A stretch of DNA of 64,000 nt from the NCBI RefSeq assembly GCF_018860345.1, contig NZ_JAHKPJ010000002.1, forward strand, positions 73,024-137,023, read 5' to 3'. The notes below the pieces were generated by a model, which was given only the letters and a program-made list of their open reading frames with translations, was not told the DNA's origin and made no database searches. Every line of letters begins with the position of its first letter. Positions within the stretch are counted from its first letter, which is position 1. This document shows positions 9,166-17,550 of the stretch, one piece after another. The DNA comes from Psychrosphaera sp. F3M07 (GTDB taxonomy: Bacteria; Pseudomonadota; Gammaproteobacteria; Enterobacterales; Alteromonadaceae). The translations under genes were made by a program, and so were the position numbers.

Positions 9166-9967
9166 AATTATCCTGATACTGGTTATATTTTTGTCGATAA
9201 ACGCTAATGCGCAAAGTAAATATGTAAACCTGTCTGGTGATTTTATTCAAGGTGGAATGGTTATTGGCCAATCTACTATAGCAGTGGAAAGTGCTACTAT
9301 CGATGGTGTGAAAATTCCAATTCATCAAAACTTATCTTTATTTGCTTTTGGTTTTGACCGAGATGCTAAAGCCAAGTCTGTACTTACGATTAATTATAAA
9401 GATGGCTCGCAAGAACAAATTCCCCTTAATATTGAACAACGTGAATATAAAGTTGATAGGGTAAATGGAGTTGCAAGTAAATACGTATCCCCACCAGAAA
9501 GTGTATTGCAACGAATTCGTAATGATTCCACAATTGTAAAACAAGCTAGAGCTGGATTGTCCTTTAGAACTGACTTTACTGACGCTGCAATTAAACCGGC
9601 ACAAGGCCGATTAAGTGGTGTATATGGCAGCCAGCGAGTATTTAATGGGGTACCAAAACGTCCACACTTTGGTATGGATATCGCCGCTAAAACCGGTACT
9701 GATGTAATAGCACCTTGGTCTGGAAAGGTAATGTTAGCAGAGCCTGAATTGTATTATTCTGGTGGCACTCTAATCATAGATCATGGCATGGGCATAACCA
9801 CAACGTATATACATTTAAGTGCGATACATGTGGAAGTGGGAGATGTGGTTAATCAAGGTCAGTTAATTGCAGCTATTGGCGCGACAGGACGTGTGACTGG
9901 GCCTCATTTAGACTGGCGTTTAAATTGGTTTAACCGCAAACTAGATCCTCAATTACTTCTACCTTAA
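9155..9967 (+). CDS. Exported M23-family metallopeptidase
   Basis: A predicted periplasmic LytM-type protein that would cut or bind peptidoglycan cross-links. The ATG at 9155 (270 aa) follows AGGAG with 9-nt spacing; the frame opens earlier, at 9119, but inside the previous gene. Residues 1-20 are a signal peptide (ending SINANAQ). The C-terminal M23 domain shows the zinc ligands His171 and Asp175 (HFGMD). The final motif is PHLDW instead of the classical HLHW/F, so His251 is kept but the usual second histidine is Asp253, a variant I recall in other proteobacterial M23 proteins. An N-terminal beta-rich domain lies before it. It is translationally coupled to the PTPS-like gene. Confidence 0.88.
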   Translation: MLNKIILILVIFLSINANAQSKYVNLSGDFIQGGMVIGQSTIAVESATIDGVKIPIHQNLSLFAFGFDRDAKAKSVLTINYKDGSQEQIPLNIEQREYKVDRVNGVASKYVSPPESVLQRIRNDSTIVKQARAGLSFRTDFTDAAIKPAQGRLSGVYGSQRVFNGVPKRPHFGMDIAAKTGTDVIAPWSGKVMLAEPELYYSGGTLIIDHGMGITTTYIHLSAIHVEVGDVVNQGQLIAAIGATGRVTGPHLDWRLNWFNRKLDPQLLLP

Positions 9968-9996
9968 TACACCCTGTTTTCTACTCAAACATTTAA

Positions 9997-10025
9997 GCTT
10001 GTTCAGTTTTAGTTACTGAACAAGC
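9997..10025. terminator. Bidirectional hairpin between M23 and M61 genes
   Basis: A perfect 11-bp stem (GCTTGTTCAGT / ACTGAACAAGC) with a 7-nt loop lies between convergent stop codons. Short T-rich patches occur but there is no strong U-run. Confidence 0.6.
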
Positions 10026-10047
10026 AAGCTTGTCATAATTAGTCTTG

Positions 10048-11823
10048 TTATTTTAACCACGCCTTGGCTTTATCCGCATCTTGTACAACTAAACTGGCAA
10101 TGAACTTAGGTGAAACTTCAACCTTGAGCATGTTTTGATATAACTTGTCTTTCCTAAAGTAATGAATCGTTGTTGTTTCACCTTTAATGGTACTTAACAC
10201 TTTTTCAACATTGGTGTTATTTAGACGAAAATTGCCAATTGCAATTAAGTGATCGTTAACGGCAATACCAGCTTGTTCTGCTGGACTATTCTCTAACACT
10301 TGCTTAACTACTAAGTTATTGTTATTAAGTGCCGTTACACAACCCAACCAATTGTTTTCTGAGTCATTAATAATGCCTTGAAGGTGAGTGCCGTTTTGTT
10401 GTGAGTGATAGGTTAACGCTACACCGACTTTGGCAAAAGCGTCAGTTAAATCGATTTTATTGGTGTTGTATAAAACATCATGTAACAAGTCATGGTTATC
10501 TTGGCCAATAAAGGTTTTGAATAATGCTTCAAGTTGTTCTTGGGTCGTACCTATCTGGTTTTTGCCATAGGTATGCCATGCTTGATTCATTAAATCTCTT
10601 AGTGATTGTTTCCCTTGGCTGTCGTGTTTAATAATTAAGTCCATTAAACAGGCAATCGCAGTGCCTTTTAAGTAATAACTGACAATTTGATCTGCTGCGC
10701 CTTCGTCTTGCTGATAAAACTTAGTCCAAGTATGTAAACTGCTTTCGACAACCGATTGGCGTAATTGGCCTTGGCCTTTTTCTATTCGGGTTAGTACCTT
10801 AGCTAAAATCTCTAAGTACTTCTCCTGCGTTATTGTATTGGTTTCAACCAAACTCAGATCATCAAAATACGAGGTCATGCCCTCGTAAAACCAAAGTTGC
10901 TTGGTATAAACTTCTTGTTCTAACTGATACGGAATAAACTCTTTCGGCTTTAAGCGTTTTACATTCCAAGTGTGTAAATATTCATGGCTACATAAACTTA
11001 AAAATGTGGTGTAGTTATCATCAATGTCTTGGTCTTTATTTAAAATGTCAAAACGACTACACACTAAGGCCGTTGAATTAAGATGTTCCAAACCACCAAA
11101 CCCATTATCGGTCACCATAGTTAAAAATAAGTATTTATCGACCCCTTGTGGTAAACCGTCAAACATGTCGATGTGGTATTGGCATAGAGGTTTTAAATCT
11201 TGCGCGGCACGTTGAACATCACCAAAATGTTGGCCTACGGTAACGAGATAATGCGGGGTATCTGCAACTGAGAATTCAGCAACATCTAGCTCGCCAAAAA
11301 GAATTGGGTAGTCGGTTAATTCTAAATAATTATTCGCTGAGTAATCACCCCAAGCAAAACACTCATTATGTTCAACTCCAGATAGACCAGAGGCTGGTTG
11401 CCAGTTGGTTATTAATGGATGACTTGGTTTGATGAGCTCAACTAAACACTTTTGTTCTTTAAGTTCATCAATACAAAATAGGGCGCTGGCGGGATTAATA
11501 AATCCAAATTCTTGATCTAAGTAAGCCTTACGTACGCTCATATCAAAGGCGTAATATAAGTAACTAACGGTAATTTCTTGTTGGTTATGATTGATGGCAA
11601 ATCGGTTTTTTGAAATAGTTGTCAGGCACAATTCGCCATTCTTATCATGGGCCTTTAATTCTAAGACGTGTTTGGCAAAGTCACGGATCATATAACTACC
11701 TGGTATCCAATTAGGTAGTGAGATATGCATCAATTTGTCGGTGCTTGGGGTAAAGGTTATTTGAATTTTGAATTGATGTTTTAGTGGATTTTCAATTGAT
11801 ACTTTATATTTGATCGGTGCCAT
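10048..11823 (-). CDS. M61-family glycyl aminopeptidase with PDZ domain
   Basis: A metallopeptidase of the M61 family. The ATG at 11823 gives 591 residues; a TTG three codons upstream is possible. The N-terminal beta-rich domain carries LPNWIPGSYMIRDF, typical of the family. The catalytic core has the gluzincin motif HEYLH (280-284) followed by TWNVKRLKP, and a downstream Glu in FYEGMTSYFDD is the probable third zinc ligand. The C-terminal 100 residues look like a PDZ domain (SPAEQAGIAVNDHLIAI). No signal peptide is seen, so it is probably cytosolic. It is divergent from the thioesterase gene. Confidence 0.92.
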   Translation of the reverse strand: MAPIKYKVSIENPLKHQFKIQITFTPSTDKLMHISLPNWIPGSYMIRDFAKHVLELKAHDKNGELCLTTISKNRFAINHNQQEITVSYLYYAFDMSVRKAYLDQEFGFINPASALFCIDELKEQKCLVELIKPSHPLITNWQPASGLSGVEHNECFAWGDYSANNYLELTDYPILFGELDVAEFSVADTPHYLVTVGQHFGDVQRAAQDLKPLCQYHIDMFDGLPQGVDKYLFLTMVTDNGFGGLEHLNSTALVCSRFDILNKDQDIDDNYTTFLSLCSHEYLHTWNVKRLKPKEFIPYQLEQEVYTKQLWFYEGMTSYFDDLSLVETNTITQEKYLEILAKVLTRIEKGQGQLRQSVVESSLHTWTKFYQQDEGAADQIVSYYLKGTAIACLMDLIIKHDSQGKQSLRDLMNQAWHTYGKNQIGTTQEQLEALFKTFIGQDNHDLLHDVLYNTNKIDLTDAFAKVGVALTYHSQQNGTHLQGIINDSENNWLGCVTALNNNNLVVKQVLENSPAEQAGIAVNDHLIAIGNFRLNNTNVEKVLSTIKGETTTIHYFRKDKLYQNMLKVEVSPKFIASLVVQDADKAKAWLK

Positions 11824-11924
11824 TCTGCTCAACTTTAATTAGAATTGGATTAAATTTAGATTACACGATAGTTGTATGTGCGTTTATAATGCTTTTCAAC
11901 TGCAGCATTTAATAAAGAGCACTC

Positions 11925-12335
11925 ATGGAACATTCAGAAAAAGTCTTAGCCCGCATTAACTACGCAACTACTTATACCACAAAAACCGTCTTTCCTGGCA
12001 GAACAAATCATCACAATACTTTGTTTGGTGGCGAAGCATTGGCATGGATGGACGAAGTTGCTTTTGTTTGTGCAACTCGTTTTTGTCGTAAGCCTTTGGT
12101 AACAATATCGTCTGATCGTGTTGATTTTAAAGAGCCAATTCCAGCGGGTTCGATTGTTGAACTTGTGGCAAGTATCGGTTCTTTGGGTCGTACTAGTTTA
12201 GTTGTCGATGTGAATATTTTTGTCGAAGGGATGTATGAAGACGACAAACATAAAGCGATAACGGGATCATTTAAGTTTGTTGCGCTAGACGAAAATAGAA
12301 AACCAACTCCGGTTTTAGATGGCGTTGAATTGTAG
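11925..12335 (+). CDS. Acyl-CoA thioesterase, hotdog fold
   Basis: A 136-residue hotdog-fold protein of the YciA/BACH type that hydrolyses acyl-CoA to free acid and CoA. The diagnostic segment is NTLFGGEALAWMDEVAFVCA, where the family has N..G..FGG....WMD; the Asp is the usual catalytic residue. A second strand cluster (VDFKEPIPAGSIVELVA) matches the family's central sheet. It has a short purine-rich leader and stands alone between a divergent M61 gene and the DUF962 gene. The acyl chain preference cannot be read from sequence. Confidence 0.88.
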   Translation: MEHSEKVLARINYATTYTTKTVFPGRTNHHNTLFGGEALAWMDEVAFVCATRFCRKPLVTISSDRVDFKEPIPAGSIVELVASIGSLGRTSLVVDVNIFVEGMYEDDKHKAITGSFKFVALDENRKPTPVLDGVEL

Positions 12336-12426
12336 TTCGTGATATTTAGTAACAGTTAACGACCTATGAAGGTATAAAAATAATCTAGGTTTTCCTAATA
12401 TCAATAAAAATAAACTGGAATTTGTT

Positions 12427-12897
12427 ATGAAATCTATTACTCAGTGGTTAGAAGAATATGGCGTAAGCCATCAAAACCAAACGAATAAACTCATTCATTA
12501 TTTGTGTGTCCCTGCAATCTATATGACGGTACTTGGTTTGTTATGGTCAATTCCATTTCCAGTAGCTGATATGCCAATGTGGTTGAATTGGTCTACGGTT
12601 TTGGCTATACCTGCATTGTTATTCTATTTTTCGTTGTCCTTTGTTGTAGGCCTTGGTATGGCGGTGTTTACCGCGTTAATGGTCGTTTTCTTGCAGTGGT
12701 GGCAACTTAATATGGCGGAATATATGTCGGTATTAATCATGTCAGTAGTTGTATTTGTTGTCGCTTGGATATTGCAGTTTGTCGGGCATAATATCGAAGG
12801 GAAAAAACCATCGTTTTTAAAAGACGTACAGTTTTTATTGATCGGTCCAGCATGGATTTTATGTTTTGTTTATAAAAAGTTGAATATTAAGTTTTGA
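12427..12897 (+). CDS. DUF962 / Mpo1-like membrane protein
   Basis: A 156-residue inner-membrane protein with about four membrane segments. Two conserved His-bearing motifs match the DUF962/Mpo1 family: SHQNQTNKLIHYLCVP near the N-terminus and QFVGHNIEGKKPS near residue 120, followed by LLIGPAWIL. Yeast Mpo1 is an iron-dependent dioxygenase acting on 2-hydroxy fatty acids; whether the bacterial proteins do the same is not established here. A terminator follows about 65 bp downstream. Confidence 0.85.
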   Translation: MKSITQWLEEYGVSHQNQTNKLIHYLCVPAIYMTVLGLLWSIPFPVADMPMWLNWSTVLAIPALLFYFSLSFVVGLGMAVFTALMVVFLQWWQLNMAEYMSVLIMSVVVFVVAWILQFVGHNIEGKKPSFLKDVQFLLIGPAWILCFVYKKLNIKF

Positions 12898-12962
12898 TCT
12901 TCCATTTGTTTTGATAACGACAATGTCGATATTTAGTAAATAGAATTGATTGTAAAGCGACA

Positions 12963-13004
12963 AACGGTGCATCTGCCAAGTCAGGCGGTGATGTGCCGTT
13001 TTTT
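12963..13004 (+). terminator. Rho-independent terminator
   Basis: A long imperfect hairpin with outer stem AACGG/CCGTT and further internal pairing (GCATC with GATGT; GCC with GGC) is followed by six T's. It would end the DUF962 transcript before the histidine kinase gene. Confidence 0.7.
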
Positions 13005-13063
13005 ATTACATTTATAATGAAATTAATGATTTGCTTTATCCTCGTAGTTAAATAGGTAGTAGT

Positions 13064-14134
13064 TTGAATTTCCAAAAATTAATAGAAGACAGAAAACGCT
13101 TTTTTTGGCTATTGCATTTCTCAGGATGGCTTGGATTTGCGTTAGTGCATTACATCGGGTCATTCATGAATGACATGCGAGATATCTATGTATTTATTAT
13201 CATCTCTAATGCCTGGTTTGGTGCTTTATTAACATTACCATTACGATATGTTTATCAGCGAATCTGGGACATGGCCCCTTGGAAGCTGATCTTGGCTATC
13301 CTTTCCGCCTCCTACGTGGTTGGGTCAATTTGGGTGGTAATGCAAAACTTTACCTATTGGGAGTTCTATAAATTTGGTTACAGACCTGACGCTTGGTATT
13401 GGTATTTCCGAAATTCACTAGGTGGGTTCTATATCGTTCTGTGTTGGAGTGGATTGTACTTTGGTATTAAGTATTATCAGATGTTACAAAAAGAAAAACA
13501 AAAAGCGCTAAAAGCGTCGAGTATGGCGAACGAAGCACAATTGAAGATGTTACGTTATCAACTAAACCCACATTTTTTGTTTAACACTTTAAATGCAATC
13601 TCGACTTTAATATTATGTGAAGAAAATAAAACCGCTAATGGCATGGTCGCTAAGTTAAGTGACTTTCTACGTTATTCGTTACATACAGACCCGATAAAAA
13701 AAGTACAGCTTAAACAAGAAATACAAGCATTAACTTTATATTTAGAAATTGAAAAAATTCGCTTTGAAGAAAATTTAACGGTCATTTGGTCGGTCAGTAA
13801 AGAGGCGAACAATGCATTAGTACCCAGTTTGTTATTACAACCTTTGATAGAAAATGCCATTAAATATGGTATTGCGGCCAAAACAGACGGTGGCACTATT
13901 AATATTGTGGCTAAAACATTTGGTAATGACTTATTGTTAGAAGTAAGTGATGATGGACCTGGATTAACTGCAACCAATACATCTTCAACTAATAAAGGTG
14001 AAGGGGTAGGGATTGCCAATATTAAAGACAGATTACAAACGTTATATGACGATTATTCATTTTCATTGTCAGCCAATGAACCAAATGGTTTAAAAGTTAA
14101 CATTAGGATCCCTTTAGAGTTTGACTCGGAATAA
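13064..14134 (+). CDS. LytS/YehU-type sensor histidine kinase
   Basis: A membrane sensor kinase of the His_kinase family found with LytTR regulators. Four membrane segments lie in about residues 14-145, with almost no extracytoplasmic loops. The phosphoacceptor is His170 in LNPHFLFNTLNA, and the ATP-binding half shows LLLQPLIENAIKYG, DDGPGL and GVGIANIKDRL. The start is a TTG at 13064 preceded by AGGTAG; the next ATG (residue 29) would cut into the first membrane segments. The signal is unknown. It is followed 5 bp later by its response regulator gene, so the two form a two-component operon. Confidence 0.93.
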   Translation: MNFQKLIEDRKRFFWLLHFSGWLGFALVHYIGSFMNDMRDIYVFIIISNAWFGALLTLPLRYVYQRIWDMAPWKLILAILSASYVVGSIWVVMQNFTYWEFYKFGYRPDAWYWYFRNSLGGFYIVLCWSGLYFGIKYYQMLQKEKQKALKASSMANEAQLKMLRYQLNPHFLFNTLNAISTLILCEENKTANGMVAKLSDFLRYSLHTDPIKKVQLKQEIQALTLYLEIEKIRFEENLTVIWSVSKEANNALVPSLLLQPLIENAIKYGIAAKTDGGTINIVAKTFGNDLLLEVSDDGPGLTATNTSSTNKGEGVGIANIKDRLQTLYDDYSFSLSANEPNGLKVNIRIPLEFDSE

Positions 14135-14139
14135 CCCGT

Positions 14140-14985
14140 ATGATTGAAATCAATACCGATAATAAAATCAAAACCATCATAGTTGATGATGAACCTTTAG
14201 CCAGAAAGGGACTATTGATCCGATTAGCCGAATTTGCAGATGTTGACGTTATTGCGCAATGTCACAATGGTGTATCGGCCCTTGAGGTGATAAAACAAGA
14301 AAAACCAAGATTAGTCTTTTTGGATATACAGATGCCAGGAATGACAGGCTTTGATGTGATGAAAAGCTTACATGATGATATGGCAACGGAAGATTGGCCA
14401 ATTGTGGTTTTTGTTACCGCATATGATCAATACGCGTTAAAAGCATTTGAAGTGCATGCATTAGATTATTTATTAAAACCAGTTAACGACGAACGTTTAC
14501 AAGACTGCATAACAAAAGTACGTAGTCAGATTAATTCAGATAGCCAAAATGAAAATCAAACAAAACTGGTTAACATGGTGGCACAATTAATTGGTTCAGA
14601 TAGTGAAACCATATTAAAAAACCTAGCCGATGGTGAGTTTGTGCCTGCTAAAGAATACAGCAGTTATATCGCGGTTAAAGATGTTGGCGAAACAACCAGA
14701 ATACCAGTAAAAGAAGTCGTGTGGGTGGATGCAGCAGGGGATTACATGTGTGTGCATTGTTCAGATGGTGAAACCCATATCCTCCGTAAAACAATGAAGC
14801 AACTAGAGCAAGAGCTTGACCCTAGTCGTTTTATTCGAGTTCATCGTTCAGTTATTGTAAATTCTACCGAAGTTTCAAAAGTATTGACGTTAACCAGCGG
14901 TGAATACGTCATCCAACTAACCAATAAACACGAAATAAGAGTAAGCCGCAGTTATCGAGATAAAGTGAGAGCTGCTCTGTTGTAA
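14140..14985 (+). CDS. LytTR-family response regulator
   Basis: A DNA-binding response regulator partnered with the LytS-type kinase just upstream. The receiver domain (about 10-130) has the acidic pair Asp16-Asp17, the phosphoacceptor Asp62 in FLDIQMPGMTG, and the conserved Thr/Ala (VTAYDQ) and Lys (LKPVND). A linker leads to a C-terminal LytTR domain (about 180-280), recognisable from VVWVDAAGDYMCVH, HILRKTMKQLE and RFIRVHRSVIVN. LytTR regulators bind pairs of short direct repeats; no target was identified here. The 281 residues are a little longer than usual because of the N-terminal extension and linker. Confidence 0.94.
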   Translation: MIEINTDNKIKTIIVDDEPLARKGLLIRLAEFADVDVIAQCHNGVSALEVIKQEKPRLVFLDIQMPGMTGFDVMKSLHDDMATEDWPIVVFVTAYDQYALKAFEVHALDYLLKPVNDERLQDCITKVRSQINSDSQNENQTKLVNMVAQLIGSDSETILKNLADGEFVPAKEYSSYIAVKDVGETTRIPVKEVVWVDAAGDYMCVHCSDGETHILRKTMKQLEQELDPSRFIRVHRSVIVNSTEVSKVLTLTSGEYVIQLTNKHEIRVSRSYRDKVRAALL

Positions 14986-15004
14986 CAACAATTCTAACTT
15001 ACGC

Positions 15005-15418
15005 TTAGCTGCTTGCTGCTATTCGTATACGTTCTGCCGGTATACGTAGTTGTGTAATTAAATACCCTTTAAAATCTTCTTTATAAGGCTGTAACTCTAC
15101 AGCCTTTTGCATACATAAAATCCAAGCATCACTTTCAGCATGACCAATGGATAAGTGCTTGTGAGCTTGAGGAATGTTTATCGGGCCAAAATGTTCCGAA
15201 TACAATTTAGGGCCACCTAACCATGCGGATAAAAAGTACGCTAACTTTTGTCTTGATGAAGTAAGATCCGATTTATGCATATCTCTGATCACTTTAGCTT
15301 CTGGTAACGAGTCCATAAAATCATAAAAGTCATCGACTAATTTAGTTATCCCTTCTAACTCTCCAGCCGCTTTAAAAGAATTATCACCCAGTCCGTAAGA
15401 TTGCATGGTTAAGGTCAT
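15005..15418 (-). CDS. Group II truncated haemoglobin
   Basis: A small cytosolic haem protein of the trHbO class, linked in other bacteria to oxygen, nitric oxide or peroxide chemistry. Family motifs are clear: IRDMHKSDLTSSRQKL, FLSAWLGGPKLY, and the region carrying the proximal-type His (HKHLSIGHAESDAWILCM). The 137 residues are the usual size. The ATG at 15418 follows AGGA by 8 nt. A plausible promoter lies upstream. It ends 20 bp from the end of the convergent response regulator gene. Confidence 0.92.
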   Translation of the reverse strand: MTLTMQSYGLGDNSFKAAGELEGITKLVDDFYDFMDSLPEAKVIRDMHKSDLTSSRQKLAYFLSAWLGGPKLYSEHFGPINIPQAHKHLSIGHAESDAWILCMQKAVELQPYKEDFKGYLITQLRIPAERIRIAASS

Positions 15419-15484
15419 ATATGACTTCCTAATAGATGGTTTAAGACAAGCTTATTGAATTAATAAGTTTTATCGGTCGTGGTT

Positions 15485-15512
15485 ATTTTATTGGAAAATA
15501 TGCAATTAACAA
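15485..15512 (-). promoter_or_regulatory. Possible promoter for the truncated haemoglobin gene
   Basis: On the minus strand TTGTTA (15507-15512), a 16-bp spacer and TAAAAT (15485-15490) lie about 65 bp before the start codon. The match is moderate and the region is AT-rich. Confidence 0.35.
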
Positions 15513-15548
15513 AGCGCTATTAATAACTTGTGGAACGGGAGTTTAAGG

Positions 15549-16334
15549 TTAAAACTCTTGTTTTGCCCCTTTAGTCATCACTTTCATATAGGTGTTCGGC
15601 AACAAGTGAAATAGCCAATGAGCAATAGTTGCTACTCGACCTAACAGTAAAGTTGGCTGTTTGTTTTTAATCGCTTTTAAGATTTGTTTAACCGCAACTT
15701 CAGGAGGGATAACTTGGCCGTTGGTGTTGTTTTTGGCTGCTCCTGGTGATGACACACCGTTATTTACTTGTACTTTAAGTTCGGGACGAGTGTTAACAAA
15801 TGAAGGGCACACGACAGTAACGTCAACATTTTGATCGCTAATTTCCGCTGACAATGAACGGAAAAAACCTTCCATAGCATGTTTACTTGCACTGTAAGCT
15901 GCTCGGCCATATAAAGGTGCAAAGCCAGCAACACTAGATATAGCAACTATATGACCTTGACTGTTTATTAAATGAGGCAAACACGCCTTGGTGATATAAA
16001 CGCTACCCATAAAATTAACATTCATTATGGTGCTGACTAACTCCAGAGATGTATCTTCAAATTTACTCATGTGAGTAATGCCAGCGTTATTGATTAAAAT
16101 ATCTAACTTACCAAAGGTTTTAATCCCTAACTGCACAGCTTGTTCAACAGCGTCTTTACTGGTGATATCTGTGGTGATGTATAACACGTCATTGGTGGAT
16201 TTTAAATGCTCAGTGGTTAAATCAAGTACAATGACTTTTGCACCAGCCCTTTGTAATTCAGACGATAAAGCACTGCCTAATCCACCGGTTCCTCCAGTGA
16301 TCAAAACCACTTTATTTTTAAAATTTGAATACAT
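15549..16334 (-). CDS. Short-chain dehydrogenase/reductase
   Basis: A 261-residue classical SDR oxidoreductase using NAD(P). The cofactor motif TGGTGGLG (about 13-20), the NNAG motif, and the catalytic YSASK with an upstream Ser (ISSVAG) are all visible. The C-terminus is hydrophobic then basic (LFHLLPNTYMKVMTKGAKQEF), resembling SDRs that sit at membranes or act on lipophilic substrates. It is the last gene of a minus-strand set, 25 bp after the MFS gene. The substrate is unknown; a role in the same pathway as the epimerase and the exported haem protein is inferred from context. Confidence 0.9.
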   Translation of the reverse strand: MYSNFKNKVVLITGGTGGLGSALSSELQRAGAKVIVLDLTTEHLKSTNDVLYITTDITSKDAVEQAVQLGIKTFGKLDILINNAGITHMSKFEDTSLELVSTIMNVNFMGSVYITKACLPHLINSQGHIVAISSVAGFAPLYGRAAYSASKHAMEGFFRSLSAEISDQNVDVTVVCPSFVNTRPELKVQVNNGVSSPGAAKNNTNGQVIPPEVAVKQILKAIKNKQPTLLLGRVATIAHWLFHLLPNTYMKVMTKGAKQEF

Positions 16335-16359
16335 AATTTACCTACTGCTAATACTTTAA

Positions 16360-17550
16360 TTAATGACTTTCTAATTGCGAAATAGCGCGGATAGTTTTAA
16401 ATCGCCAACTCGCCAATAACAGCGAAATTATGATTAAACCGCCAAACAATAATAGGGCAGTTTGGTAACTAAATAATCCGGCAAAAATACCAGCTCCTAA
16501 TCCACTCATGGCTGGTATAAACTGGCCAATGATAGTGTAAACACTCATTATTCGACCGCGATATTGTGTTGGTGAAAAATACTGTAAACCTGCCACTATC
16601 AAACTAATTGCAATCCCACCGCAAACACTGGCAATGATAAGTAATGTAACCGAGGTGGAAAGTTGCTCTATGACTCCAAGGGAAGCGATACCCGCACCCG
16701 CCAATGCAATGCTACTTATGCATAGCCAGCCAAAGTGAACTTTTTTCTTAATCGCCATCGTTAGCAAGCCGCCAATGATTAATGAAAATGCCACTAAGCT
16801 CAAATAGTTACCTTGTCCAGTTTGTGATAACTGCAGTGTTTGTTCCGCAACCGTAGGTAACAATACTTGCATAGGTCCCATCAACAAATAGGCGATAGCA
16901 GCTAACGACAATAACTGTTTAAGTTCAGGTGAGCCTTTTATAAATTTTAAACTCTCGACAATCTCAGCTAAGGCTTTATCTGCTGGTTTAGACTTAAACT
17001 TGATTTTTAATGGTAAAAGTAACAGCGAAGAGACGAACAATAGGCTAACCGTAGTGAACATGACTCCTTGCCAGCCAAAATCAACATTGACTAATTTAAG
17101 TAACATAGGTGCTAGACCAAACCCTGTCATTACCATTAAATTTAGGCCAATTGAACCTAACATTAGCTTTTCTGGTTTGACATAAAATACTACAGCGGCA
17201 AAACGAGCCGGAGCAACAAATGACCAGCCTATACCAGAGAAAAATGCAGCGGTTAATAACAAAATAAGTTGAGTGTCAGCACTTTGGTCAAAGGCTAAAT
17301 ACAGCAAAAATAAACTCACAAAGTAACTATTTTGAGCCACTAAAATTACATTGCGTGGTGAATAGCGATCACAATAAACCCCTGCAAACCAACCCAAAAT
17401 AACCGGTGGCGCAAAACATAAAGCATAACCAATCCCAGCAATAGAATGAGAGTCAAACCATTCTAGTGATAGAAAGATAATACTGTAGTTGACCATATGT
17501 CCTGCCAAAAATGCGAACAGGCAGGACAATAAAAACAGGGTGAGTTTCAT
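16360..17550 (-). CDS. MFS transporter
   Basis: A 396-residue major facilitator superfamily permease with about 12 membrane segments. The loop 2-3 motif is visible as GWFAGVYCDRYSPRNV, where the family has G.(L)aDr.grr. It resembles the EntS-like/MFS_3 exporters. Its start codon overlaps the stop of the upstream haem-propeller gene by one base, so the two are probably translated in a coupled way. Cargo is unknown, but coupling suggests export or import of the substrate handled by the exported protein. Confidence 0.88.
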   Translation of the reverse strand: MKLTLFLLSCLFAFLAGHMVNYSIIFLSLEWFDSHSIAGIGYALCFAPPVILGWFAGVYCDRYSPRNVILVAQNSYFVSLFLLYLAFDQSADTQLILLLTAAFFSGIGWSFVAPARFAAVVFYVKPEKLMLGSIGLNLMVMTGFGLAPMLLKLVNVDFGWQGVMFTTVSLLFVSSLLLLPLKIKFKSKPADKALAEIVESLKFIKGSPELKQLLSLAAIAYLLMGPMQVLLPTVAEQTLQLSQTGQGNYLSLVAFSLIIGGLLTMAIKKKVHFGWLCISSIALAGAGIASLGVIEQLSTSVTLLIIASVCGGIAISLIVAGLQYFSPTQYRGRIMSVYTIIGQFIPAMSGLGAGIFAGLFSYQTALLLFGGLIIISLLLASWRFKTIRAISQLESH

